DNA of 6,698 nucleotides from NCBI RefSeq assembly GCF_041685465.1, contig NZ_JAWLFS010000171.1, forward strand, positions 1-6,698. The letters are read 5' to 3'. The translations under genes were made by a program, and so were the position numbers. The notes under the pieces were generated by a model. That model searched no databases. It was not told the DNA's origin and saw only the letters and a list, made by a program, of their open reading frames with translations. Shown here piece after piece: positions 1 to 5,843 of this stretch; the first letter of the stretch is position 1; each line of letters opens with the position of its first letter. The stretch is from Rhodosalinus sp041685465 (GTDB lineage: Bacteria; Pseudomonadota; Alphaproteobacteria; Rhodobacterales; Rhodobacteraceae).

Positions 1-15
1 CCACCGGAGTCAACC

Positions 16-40
16 GTGCGGCGCGGCCTTGCGGCCGCAC
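16..40. terminator. GC-rich hairpin at the left edge, possible end of an upstream transcript
   Basis: A 7-bp perfect stem pairs 16-22 (GTGCGGC) with 34-40 (GCCGCAC). An alternative fold keeps GTGC/GCAC and adds an inner GGCC/GGCC stem around TTGC. No T-tract follows on either strand, so an intrinsic terminator is only a weak reading. It sits just after the first bases of the window, which may be the end of an RNA gene (see findings), and before the paired repeats. No coding sequence can be supported between 1 and 240. Confidence 0.3.
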
Positions 41-64
41 GCTCTCTGGCACTGCGTGCGATCA

Positions 65-132
65 GGGGGGGCGCTGCCCCCCTCGGCCCGTGCCGGGCCT
101 CACCCCCCGGAGTATTTCATCCAAGGTGATGG
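65..132 (+). repeat. Structured intergenic repeat, copy 1
   Basis: Four parts in order. Hairpin 1 pairs 66-72 with 76-82 (7 bp, loop GCT). Hairpin 2 pairs GGCCCG (85-90) with CGGGCC (94-99), loop TGC. The core CCCCCGGAGTATTT is at 104-117. The tail CCAAGGTGATGG is at 121-132. The same order is found in reverse orientation at 154-219 and, more diverged, at 5844-5925. Copies 1 and 2 face each other across a 21-nt centre (133-153). Their cores form a 14-bp perfect inverted repeat, and their tails match at 11 of 12 positions. From memory, similar CCCCCGGAGTATTT or CCCGAGGATATTT elements are common near gene ends in Rhodobacterales, but I cannot verify this here. The role is unknown; a terminator or mRNA-stabilising structure is plausible. 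Confidence 0.75.
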
Positions 133-153
133 CAGGGAGGGACATCGCCCGCC

Positions 154-219
154 CCATCATCTTGGTCCAAATACTCCGGGGGTGAATTGGCCGAAGGCCA
201 AGAGGGGGCAGCGCCCCCT
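154..219 (-). repeat. Structured intergenic repeat, copy 2, downstream of rluA
   Basis: Read on the minus strand this has the same parts as copy 1. Hairpin 1 (203-209 with 213-219, 7 bp, loop GCT) comes first. Hairpin 2 (187-192 TTGGCC with 196-201 GGCCAA, plus-strand reading) follows, then the core CCCCCGGAGTATTT (182-169) and the tail CCAAGATGATGG (165-154). Hairpin 2 has a different sequence from copy 1 but keeps six pairs and a 3-nt loop. The element starts 21 nt after the rluA stop codon and in the same orientation, so it would lie in the 3' end of the rluA transcript. There is no U-tract, so classical intrinsic termination is uncertain. A long cruciform or bidirectional stop formed with copy 1 is possible. 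Confidence 0.75.
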
Positions 220-240
220 GCGCGCGGGCCGCTGCGCGGC

Positions 241-888
241 TCAGAAGGGCGGCGGCGCGCGGAAGGTGGTGCCGGCACCGCCGTCCGGGTGATGCAGGCG
301 CAATTCCTCGGAATGGAGCATCATGCGCGGGTGGTCGCGCGTCGCGCCGTGCGCGTAGAAGGGATCGCCGAGGATCGGGTGACCGATCTCGGCCATGTGG
401 ACGCGGAGCTGATGGCTGCGGCCCGTCTCGGGCATGAGCTTCACCCGCGTCTCGTCCTCGCCCCGGCGCTGCACGCGCCAGCGGGTCAGTGCGGGCTTGC
501 CGGTGGCGTGGCAGACCTTCTGTTTGGGGCGGTTCGGCCAGTCGACGATCAGCGGCAGCGCGACCTCGCCGCGGTCCTCGGCGAGCGTGCCGGCCACCCG
601 GGCGACATAGGTCTTCTTCACCTTGCGGCGTTCGAACTGGAGCCCGAGGTTGCGCTGCGCGGGCCGCGTCAGGGCGAAGACCATGACGCCCGAGGTGTCG
701 CGGTCGAGGCGATGCACGAGAAGCGCCTCCGGAAAGGCTGCCTGAACGCGGGTGAGCAGGCAGTCGGCCAGATGCGCGCCGCGGCCCGGCACGGAGAGGA
801 GGCCGGCGGGCTTGTCGACCACGACGATCTCGTGGTCGGCGTGCAGGATCGCCAGCGGTTCCTGGGGGGGCGCGTAGTCCTCGGACAT
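241..888 (-). CDS. rluA: Dual-specificity rRNA/tRNA pseudouridine synthase RluA
   Basis: This 215-residue protein closely resembles E. coli RluA (219 aa), which converts U746 of 23S rRNA and U32 of several tRNAs to pseudouridine in the cytoplasm. Visible landmarks are PPQEP near the start, VVDKPAGLLSVPGRG (24-38), the catalytic motif HRLDRDTSG (59-67) with nucleophile Asp62, DWPNRPKQKVC (116-126), and TGRSHQLRVHM (155-165) followed by GHPILGDPFYA. All are hallmarks of the RluA branch rather than RluC/RluD, and no S4 domain is present. The ATG at 888 fits the family N-terminus. The open frame runs on to 1131 but the extra residues overlap truB and look unlike the family. No Shine-Dalgarno is visible before the ATG, and a candidate promoter would start the mRNA about 2 nt upstream. 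The gene is divergent from truB. Confidence 0.95.
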   Translation of the reverse strand: MSEDYAPPQEPLAILHADHEIVVVDKPAGLLSVPGRGAHLADCLLTRVQAAFPEALLVHRLDRDTSGVMVFALTRPAQRNLGLQFERRKVKKTYVARVAGTLAEDRGEVALPLIVDWPNRPKQKVCHATGKPALTRWRVQRRGEDETRVKLMPETGRSHQLRVHMAEIGHPILGDPFYAHGATRDHPRMMLHSEELRLHHPDGGAGTTFRAPPPF

Positions 889-896
889 GGGGCGCG

Positions 897-925
897 GGGA
901 TAGGGATGCGCCGCGCGCCTGTCCA
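897..925 (-). promoter_or_regulatory. Candidate sigma-70 promoter for rluA
   Basis: On the minus strand TGGACA (925-920) is followed after 17 nt by TATCCC (902-897). That is five of six matches to the -35 consensus and a partial -10, with optimal spacing. Transcription would start near 890, two bases before the rluA ATG at 888, giving an essentially leaderless message. This agrees with the lack of a ribosome-binding site. It is inferred from pattern only, and such matches arise by chance fairly often. Confidence 0.35.
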
Positions 926-933
926 GCGGTGGA

Positions 934-962
934 TTGACGGGCGCGGCCGGAGGCTTTACCTC
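934..962 (+). promoter_or_regulatory. Candidate sigma-70 promoter for truB
   Basis: TTGACG (934-939) matches the -35 consensus at five positions. After 17 nt comes TACCTC (957-962), a poor -10 that keeps only the leading TA. Transcription would start near 969, giving a ~29-nt leader that contains the GAGG ribosome-binding site at 988-991. The -35 is convincing; the -10 is weak, as is common in GC-rich alphaproteobacteria. Confidence 0.35.
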
Positions 963-997
963 CCGCGGCCTTCCCGGAGGCAGCGACGAGGCGAGGT

Positions 998-1903
998 ATG
1001 GCACGGCGGCGCAAGGGGCGCGACATTTCCGGCTGGCTGGTGGTGGACAAGCCCGCGGGCACGGGCTCGACCGAGGTGGTCAACACCGTGCGCCGTGCCT
1101 TCGACGCGAAGAAGGCCGGGCATGCCGGCACGCTCGACCCGGCAGCGACCGGCGTGCTCGCCGTGGCGCTCGGCGAGGCGACGAAGACGGTGCCTTACGT
1201 GACCGACGCGCTGAAGGCCTATGTCTTCACCGTCCGCTTCGGACAGGCGACCGAGACCGACGACGCCGAGGGCCGCGTGATCGCGGAGCGCGCCGACCGT
1301 CCCTCCGACGCGGGCTTGAAGGAGGCGCTGCACGGCTTCGTGGGCGAGATCATGCAGGTGCCGCCCGCCTATTCCGCCGTGCACGTGGACGGCGCGCGGG
1401 CCTATGCGCTCGCGCGCAGGGGCGAGGCGATGGAGCTCGCGGCGCGGCCGCTCTGGGTCGAGTCGCTCGTCCTGCTCGACCGGCCGGATGCGGATCACGC
1501 GGTTCTCGAGATGGTCTGCGGCAAGGGCGGCTACGTGCGCGCCGTTGCGCGCGACCTGGGCGAGGCGTTGGGCTGTCTCGGCCACGTCACGGAGTTGCGC
1601 CGCACCTGGTCCGGTCCCTTCACGGCCGAGGAGGGGGTCACGCTCGAGGAGGTCGCGGCGCTCAAGGGCACGCCGGAGCTCGACGCGAGGCTCCTGCCGC
1701 TCGAGGCGGGGCTCGGCGAGCTCCCGAAGGTGCGCGCGCCGGCCGAGAGCGTCGGGCGGCTGCGCAACGGCAACCCGGCGACCGTGATCGCGCACGGCCT
1801 CGAATACGGCGAGGAGTGCTGGGCCGAGGCGGAGGGCCGCGCCGTCGCCGTCGGGCGCTACAAGGGGGGCGAGCTGCACCCCTCCCGTGTCTTCGTGACC
1901 TGA
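998..1903 (+). CDS. truB: tRNA pseudouridine-55 synthase TruB
   Basis: This 301-residue cytoplasmic enzyme makes pseudouridine 55 in the T-loop of nearly all tRNAs (E. coli TruB is 314 aa). Motifs in order are WLVVDKPAG (13-21), the catalytic GHAGTLDPAATGVL (41-54) with nucleophile Asp47, KAYVFTVRFGQATETDDAEG (73-92), QVPPAYSAVHVDG (120-132), and GGYVRAVARDLGEALG (177-192) followed by HVTELRRTWSGPF (196-208). The rest is a short C-terminal RNA-binding region. The ATG at 998 gives the expected MARRRKGRDISGW start and has GAGG (988-991) six nt upstream. TruB often sits beside rbfA or rpsO, but here it is alone, diverging from rluA and converging on hsp20. Only 60 nt separate its stop from the hsp20 stop. 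Confidence 0.96.
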   Translation: MARRRKGRDISGWLVVDKPAGTGSTEVVNTVRRAFDAKKAGHAGTLDPAATGVLAVALGEATKTVPYVTDALKAYVFTVRFGQATETDDAEGRVIAERADRPSDAGLKEALHGFVGEIMQVPPAYSAVHVDGARAYALARRGEAMELAARPLWVESLVLLDRPDADHAVLEMVCGKGGYVRAVARDLGEALGCLGHVTELRRTWSGPFTAEEGVTLEEVAALKGTPELDARLLPLEAGLGELPKVRAPAESVGRLRNGNPATVIAHGLEYGEECWAEAEGRAVAVGRYKGGELHPSRVFVT

Positions 1904-1910
1904 GCGCAGG

Positions 1911-1939
1911 AAAACACCCTCCCCGGGCGGGGGAGGGTG
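1911..1939 (-). terminator. Intrinsic terminator of hsp20, stem shared with truB
   Basis: A perfect 10-bp stem pairs 1915-1924 (CACCCTCCCC) with 1930-1939 (GGGGAGGGTG) around a 5-nt loop. On the minus strand it is followed at once by TTTT (1914-1911), so it is a good rho-independent terminator for hsp20, 24 nt after its stop. On the plus strand no T-tract follows, so for truB it would only act as a stable 3' stem or a weak terminator between convergent genes. Confidence 0.8.
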
Positions 1940-1963
1940 CGATGCGCCGTCAGCCCCGGCCGA

Positions 1964-2437
1964 TCAGTTCACGGCCTTCGCGTCGACAACATCCGTCCCG
2001 TTGGGCGCGTCCTCCGCCTTGCTGATGGCGATCCGCCGCGGCTTCAGCGCTTCGGGAATCTCCCGCTCCAGGTCGATGTGGAGCATCCCGTCGGCGTGGC
2101 TCGCCCCGGTCACGCGGACATGGTCGGCGAGGTGGAAACGCCGCTCGAAGGCCCGGGTGGCGATGCCGCGGTGCAGGTAGGTGCGGCCCTCGTCCTCCTC
2201 GGCCTTGCGGGCCGCGACGACGAGCTGGTTCTCCTTCACCTCGACCGACAGGTCGTCGGCCGCGAAGCCGGCCACCGCGATCGAGATACGGTAGGCGGTC
2301 TCGTCGGTCTTCTCGATGTTGTAGGGCGGATAGGTCGGCTGGCTCACGTCGCTGGCCAGCACGCGATCCATCATGTCGGCGAAACGGTCGAAGCCGACGG
2401 TGGCGCGGTACAGCGGTGCAAGATCGTAGCTACGCAT
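1964..2437 (-). CDS. Small heat-shock protein, Hsp20/IbpA type
   Basis: This 157-residue protein is an alpha-crystallin-type small heat-shock chaperone. Such proteins bind unfolding proteins without ATP and hand them to DnaK and ClpB. The short N-terminal arm (1-35, MRSYDLAPLYRATVGFDRF) is typical of IbpA-like class A proteins of alphaproteobacteria. The alpha-crystallin domain spans about 38-130, with YNIEKTDETAYRISIAVAGF (39-58) and the conserved G-x-L region DGMLHIDLEREIP (116-128). The C-terminal IAI (136-138) is the I-x-I motif used in oligomer assembly. The ATG at 2437 has GGAGG (2449-2445) 7 nt upstream. That site is buried in a ROSE-like hairpin behind a sigma-32-like promoter, so heat control at both transcription and translation is expected. 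It is the only gene in its unit and ends at an intrinsic terminator. Confidence 0.93.
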   Translation of the reverse strand: MRSYDLAPLYRATVGFDRFADMMDRVLASDVSQPTYPPYNIEKTDETAYRISIAVAGFAADDLSVEVKENQLVVAARKAEEDEGRTYLHRGIATRAFERRFHLADHVRVTGASHADGMLHIDLEREIPEALKPRRIAISKAEDAPNGTDVVDAKAVN

Positions 2438-2438
2438 G

Positions 2439-2526
2439 GGTCATCCTCCGTTGAGCGATACCTGATGGCGCCCTCCCTGCACGGGACGGGCGGTGCGTGG
2501 CCGCGGAGCCCTTGGCGGCGCCCCGC
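2439..2526 (-). promoter_or_regulatory. ROSE-like RNA thermometer in the hsp20 leader
   Basis: The inferred ~93-nt leader can form three hairpins. The 5' hairpin pairs 2526-2520 with 2509-2503 (7 bp, one G-U). The middle one pairs 2491-2483 with 2477-2470 (8 bp, one bulged G). The 3' one spans 2462-2439. In the last, GGU pairs with ACC, AUC with GAU and CUC with GAG around an AACG loop, with single bulged G residues at 2456 and 2442. The Shine-Dalgarno GGAGG (2449-2445) is held in this stem, one base before the AUG. The strand opposite it reads UCGCU (2458-2454), which fits the U(U/C)GCU anti-Shine-Dalgarno of ROSE elements, whose bulged G makes the stem melt on heating. ROSE elements typically precede small heat-shock genes in alphaproteobacteria. 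Folding energies were not computed. Confidence 0.75.
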
Positions 2527-2537
2527 GTCCGGCGTCG

Positions 2538-2566
2538 ATCTGGGAAGCGATGCGCCGCCTTTCAAG
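2538..2566 (-). promoter_or_regulatory. Sigma-32 (RpoH) type heat-shock promoter for hsp20
   Basis: On the minus strand CTTGAAA (2566-2560) is followed after 15 nt by CCCAGAT (2544-2538). This fits the RpoH consensus of a CTTGAA -35 and a CCCCATNT-like -10 at the usual spacing. Transcription would begin near 2531. The target gene encodes a classic RpoH-regulated chaperone, which supports the call. The -35 lies in the loop of an inverted repeat at 2552-2576. Confidence 0.7.
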
Positions 2567-2576
2567 ACGGCGGCGC
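2552..2576 (-). terminator. Hairpin after the protease gene, enclosing the hsp20 -35
   Basis: GCGCCGCC (2552-2559) and GGCGGCGC (2569-2576) form a perfect 8-bp inverted repeat with a 9-nt loop. It begins 2 nt after the stop codon of the protease gene and probably forms the 3' stem of the glc-protease transcript. No U-tract follows (ATCGCTT), so termination is unproven. The loop contains the CTTGAAA box of the hsp20 promoter. Confidence 0.45.
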
Positions 2577-2578
2577 GC

Positions 2579-3394
2579 TCACTCCGGGGTGACGAATTTC
2601 GCGCCGAGGCCGTCCGACCGCTCGCCCACGCCGATGCGGCGGACACGCGGCGCGGTCTCCTCCGCCCCGTGGCCGCGCCCGTTCGCGAGCTCGGCCTGCA
2701 GGAGCGCGAGCGGCCCTTCGAGCGCGGTGCCGAGCGCGACCTTGCGGCCGCTCATCTCGGCCTTGGCGCTGACCACCGAGACGATGCGCCGCCCCTCGGG
2801 GCCGAAGCTGAAGACCGGCGCACCGGAGGCGCCGAAATCCACCTCGCAATCCATCACCAGCACGCCGGACTGTTCCGCCTCGACGCTGCAGACCTCCTGC
2901 AGCGCGGGCGCCTCCGCGCGGTCGCGCGCGTAGGAGACGACGCCGATCTCGGCGCCCGGGCCGGGCCGACGTCCGGTCGCGAAGGGAATGACGGTCGTGT
3001 TGCGGATCGGGCGCGCGAGCTCGAGAAGCGCGACGTCGTTCTTCACGCGGCGCGGGCCCGAGCCGCTCTGGAAGACGTAGTTCGGATGCGCGACGGCGCG
3101 CCGGATCTCGCGGTAGGCCTCCGCCCGGCCGTGCCGCCAGCCGGCGAGGAAGGTGATCTCCCGGTGGTCGAACCGCTCGCCCGTCGCCTTGTCGTAGAGG
3201 CAATGCGCCGCCGTCAGCACCAGGTCGGGCGCGACCAGCGCGCCGGTACAGAAGCCCGTGCCCCCCATGTCGAGCCGGCCGACCGCCTCCCAGCCGCGGC
3301 CCTTCTCGCCGGTGTCGAGCGTCTCGAGCGGGCTTTCGGCGGGCGCGGCGCCGGCCACGGCCAAGGCGAGCGCGACGGTGGCGATCAGGCGCAT
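2579..3394 (-). CDS. Secreted trypsin-like (S1 family) serine protease
   Basis: This 271-residue protein has a clear Sec signal peptide: MRLI followed by an Ala/Val/Leu-rich stretch, ending in APA with likely cleavage after Ala19. The mature part has the S1 triad: His64 in LTAAHC, Asp120 in NDVALLELARP, and Ser190 in GASGAP, in place of the classical GDSGGP. FCTGALVAPDLVLTAAHC (48-65) carries the Cys pair (49, 65) of the chymotrypsin fold, and Cys169 and Cys183 may form a second disulfide. It is expected in the periplasm or outside the cell. The substrate is unknown, and relation to V8-like S1B peptidases is possible. The ATG at 3394 was chosen for the signal peptide and the AGAGG at 3412-3408; the longer frame upstream runs antisense-like through glcF. 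It lies 56 nt after glcF on the same strand with no strong terminator between, so co-transcription is possible. Confidence 0.88.
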   Translation of the reverse strand: MRLIATVALALAVAGAAPAESPLETLDTGEKGRGWEAVGRLDMGGTGFCTGALVAPDLVLTAAHCLYDKATGERFDHREITFLAGWRHGRAEAYREIRRAVAHPNYVFQSGSGPRRVKNDVALLELARPIRNTTVIPFATGRRPGPGAEIGVVSYARDRAEAPALQEVCSVEAEQSGVLVMDCEVDFGASGAPVFSFGPEGRRIVSVVSAKAEMSGRKVALGTALEGPLALLQAELANGRGHGAEETAPRVRRIGVGERSDGLGAKFVTPE

Positions 3395-3450
3395 CTGTGT
3401 CGACTTTCCTCTGTTCCGCCCGCGTCGGCTAGCCCTGCGGTCGGGCAGAA

Positions 3451-4746
3451 TTAGGGCGCCGCCGTGGCGAGGGCCGGCGGTTTCGGCCCGCCGGTCGCCC
3501 AGTCGATCAGTTCGACGGTGTGCACCACCGGCACCTCCGTGCCGCCCCCGATCTGCATCATGCAGCCGATGTTGCCCGTGGCGATCACCTGCGGCGCCTT
3601 CGCCTCCAGCGTCGTCACCTTGCGCGCCTTGAGCTCGGCCGAGATCTCGGGCTGCATCAGGTTGTAGGTCCCGGCCGAGCCGCAGCAGAGGTGGCTGTCG
3701 GCGGGCTCCACCACCTCGAAGCCCGCTCGCTTGAGAAGGGTCTTCGGCGCGCCCTTGATCTGCTGGCCGTGCTGGAGCGAGCAGGCCGCGTGATAGGCGA
3801 CCCGCAGCGGTTCGGGCGCAGCGGCCGCGGGGGCGAGCTCCTTCAGCACCTCGCTCACGTCGCGGGCCATGGCGCTCACCTCCGCCGCGTCGGCGGCCAG
3901 CGGATGCTCGCGGAACATGTGGCCGTAGTCCTTCACGGTGGTGCCGCAGCCGCTCGTGTTGATCACCACCGCGTCGAGGCCCGCGCCGCGCTTCTCCCGC
4001 ATCCAGGCGCGGATGTTGGCCGCGGCGCTCGCATGGCTCGCGTCCGTCTGGCCCATGTGGTGGGTGAGTGCGCCGCAACAGCCCGCGCCCTCGGCCACCA
4101 CCACCTCGGCCCCGAGGCGGGTGAGCACGCGGATCGTCGCGTCGTTGATGTCGGTGTTGAGCGCGCGCTGCGCGCAGCCCGTCATCAGCGCCACCCGCAT
4201 CCGCCGTTCCCCTCGGGCCGGAAAGACCTGCGGGTCGTCGTTGCGGCTGACCGGCGGGATGCGCCTCGGCGCCATGTCGAGCATCGCGCGCAGCCGCGCA
4301 TCCGGCATCAGCCGCCGGAAGGGTCGCCCGAGCGTCGCCGCCACGAGCGCGAGGCGGAAGCGCCCCGGGTAGGGCAGCACCTGCGCCAGCAGCCAGCGCA
4401 GCGCCCGGTCGCGCCACGGCCGGCGGTAGTGCTCCTCGATATAGGCCCGCCCGTGATCGACGAGATGCATGTAGTGCACGCCCGAGGGACAGGTCGTCAT
4501 GCAGGCGAGGCACGACAGGCACCTGTCGATGTGCAGCACCGTCTTGTCGTCCGGCACCCGCTCCTGCTCCAGCATGTCCTTCATCAGGTAGATGCGCCCG
4601 CGCGGGGAATCGAGCTCGTCGCCGAGAACCTGGTAGGTCGGGCAGGTCGCCGTGCAGAAGCCGCAGTGCACGCAGGCGCGCAGGACCTCGTTGGAGCGCG
4701 CGATGTCCGGGTCGGTCAGCTGCTCGGCGGTGAAATTCGTCTGCAC
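3451..4746 (-). CDS. glcF: Glycolate oxidase iron-sulfur subunit GlcF
   Basis: This 431-residue protein (E. coli GlcF is 407) carries electrons from the flavin subunits GlcD/GlcE of glycolate oxidase towards the membrane quinone pool. Two ferredoxin-type 4Fe-4S motifs are intact: Cys25, 28, 31, 35 in CVHCGFCTATCP and Cys76, 79, 82, 86 in CLSCLACMTTCP. The C-terminal half has two CCG (cysteine-rich) modules, with Cys191, Cys223-224, Cys267 and Cys322, Cys354-355, Cys395, as in heterodisulfide-reductase-like subunits. The start is a GTG at 4746 with GGGAGGG (4759-4753) upstream, inside the last codons of glcE. The stop of glcE and this GTG are 2 nt apart, so translational coupling is likely. 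The frame remains open upstream to 5199, but that part overlaps glcE and is spurious. Confidence 0.96.
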   Translation of the reverse strand: MQTNFTAEQLTDPDIARSNEVLRACVHCGFCTATCPTYQVLGDELDSPRGRIYLMKDMLEQERVPDDKTVLHIDRCLSCLACMTTCPSGVHYMHLVDHGRAYIEEHYRRPWRDRALRWLLAQVLPYPGRFRLALVAATLGRPFRRLMPDARLRAMLDMAPRRIPPVSRNDDPQVFPARGERRMRVALMTGCAQRALNTDINDATIRVLTRLGAEVVVAEGAGCCGALTHHMGQTDASHASAAANIRAWMREKRGAGLDAVVINTSGCGTTVKDYGHMFREHPLAADAAEVSAMARDVSEVLKELAPAAAAPEPLRVAYHAACSLQHGQQIKGAPKTLLKRAGFEVVEPADSHLCCGSAGTYNLMQPEISAELKARKVTTLEAKAPQVIATGNIGCMMQIGGGTEVPVVHTVELIDWATGGPKPPALATAAP

Positions 4747-4748
4747 GC

Positions 4749-5843
4749 TCAGCCCTCCCTGTCGAAGATGCCGCGCGGGTCGAAACGGCGGCGCAGCCCC
4801 TCGGTCAGCGCCGCGACAGCCGCCGGCTCGGGCGGCGCGGCCGGCTCGGGGCCGGCGCCCCGCACCCGCGTCGCATGCCCGTCGAAGGCGCCGAGCCGCG
4901 CCCGCAGGTCGGTGCCCTCGGCCACGCGCAGCCAGATCAGCCCGCCGCCCCAGTCCAGAAGCGCCCCCTCCGCCCCGGCCCGCGCCACGAGCCCCGGCGC
5001 CGCGCTCGGGCGGCAGTGCACCCGCCAGACCGCGCCCGGCGTGCCATGGAAGGCGGCGACGTCGCGCACCCCGGCCCAGACCCCGGCCACCGCCTCGGCA
5101 TCGCGCACCGCCTCCGCCGCGCCGAAGTCCGCCAGCCGGGCGGCCAGCCGCTCCAGCCGATAGTCCACCTGCGCCGCGAAGCCCTCGATCCGGAGCCAAG
5201 TCCGCGCCGCCTGCGGGTCGTGCGCCGCCCCCGTCACCTCGTAGGGCGAGCCGAGCGCCGTCGCCATCGCCGCGACCGCGCGTTCGACGTCGAGCCCCTC
5301 CAGCACGAGCATGCCCTGCGTCTCCGGCGCCGGCAGCACCTTGAGCGCGACCTCCGTGATCACGCCGAGCCGGCCCCGGCTGCCGCAGAGGAGCCGGACG
5401 AGATCGTAGCCGGTGACGTTCTTCATCACCCGCCCGCCGTTGGAGACGACGCGCCCCGTCCCGTCCACGAAGCGCAGGCCCAGCGCGAAATCCCGCGCCG
5501 CACCCGCCGCCACGCGGCGCGGTCCGCTCACGTTCGCCGCGACCACGCCGCCGAGCGTCGGCGCGCCCTCGGTCCCGAGGAGCCCGCGGTGGTCCATCGG
5601 CTCGAAGGCGAGGCGCTGGCCTTCCCCTGCGAGCAGGGTCTCCACTTCCGCCACCGGCGTCCCGGCGCCCGCCACGAGCGTCAGCGCGCCGGGTTCGTAG
5701 AGACGCACGGCCGACAGTCCGGCCGCGGACAGCGCCGCGCCCCGGCCCGGCGCGCCGCGCGTGCCGCCGCCGACCACCGACACCGGCGCGGTCGTCTCCG
5801 CCACGGCCGCGGCCATCTCCTGTTCCGACGTCGGTGCGATCAT
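4749..5843 (-). CDS. glcE: Glycolate oxidase FAD-binding subunit GlcE
   Basis: This 364-residue protein (E. coli GlcE is 350) is the second flavin-fold subunit needed for glycolate oxidation with GlcD and GlcF. A PCMH-type FAD-binding domain covers about 1-170: SVVGGGTRG (22-30), LTLVAGAGTPVAEVE (55-69), APTLGGVVAANVSGPRR (94-110), and RVMKNVTGYDLVRLLCGSRG (138-157) followed by RLGVITEVALKVLP. These match E. coli GlcE closely. The C-terminus ends FDPRGIFDREG, short but in family style. The ATG at 5843 gives the expected start (MIAPTSEQEM). Its Shine-Dalgarno is poor: only AAGAAGAAG lies near, and GAGGAG (5869-5864) is 20 nt away. An in-frame GTG at 5861 lies too close (2 nt) to that GAGGAG, so the start is not certain. 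The leader is the tail of repeat copy 3. Confidence 0.94.
   Translation of the reverse strand: MIAPTSEQEMAAAVAETTAPVSVVGGGTRGAPGRGAALSAAGLSAVRLYEPGALTLVAGAGTPVAEVETLLAGEGQRLAFEPMDHRGLLGTEGAPTLGGVVAANVSGPRRVAAGAARDFALGLRFVDGTGRVVSNGGRVMKNVTGYDLVRLLCGSRGRLGVITEVALKVLPAPETQGMLVLEGLDVERAVAAMATALGSPYEVTGAAHDPQAARTWLRIEGFAAQVDYRLERLAARLADFGAAEAVRDAEAVAGVWAGVRDVAAFHGTPGAVWRVHCRPSAAPGLVARAGAEGALLDWGGGLIWLRVAEGTDLRARLGAFDGHATRVRGAGPEPAAPPEPAAVAALTEGLRRRFDPRGIFDREG

Noticed and set aside
129..185. 18-codon ATG frame inside the inverted repeat pair
   Set aside because: Its ATG comes from the repeat tail and its stop lies just past the core of copy 2. There is no evidence of conservation beyond the repeat itself.
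187..903. 238-residue plus-strand frame antisense to rluA
   Set aside because: It is antisense to a clear RluA homologue and has no family features.
934..2025. 363-residue plus-strand frame overlapping truB
   Set aside because: It is a frame-shifted, Arg/Gly/Ala-rich shadow of truB; the 998-1903 frame holds all TruB motifs.
1937..3454. 505-residue plus-strand open frame antisense to hsp20 and the protease
   Set aside because: It is the mirror of two well-recognised minus-strand genes, is composed of low-complexity Arg/Ala/Gly-rich sequence, and has no family motifs. High GC makes stop codons rare in such frames.
3395..4522. Long N-terminal extension of the protease frame, as if fused to another protein
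   Set aside because: The extension is an out-of-frame reading of glcF; the signal peptide beginning at 3394 marks the true start.
3520..5163. 547-residue plus-strand open frame antisense to glcF and glcE
   Set aside because: It is antisense to intact glcF and glcE, His/Arg-rich with no domain pattern. It is explained by GC-driven lack of stops.
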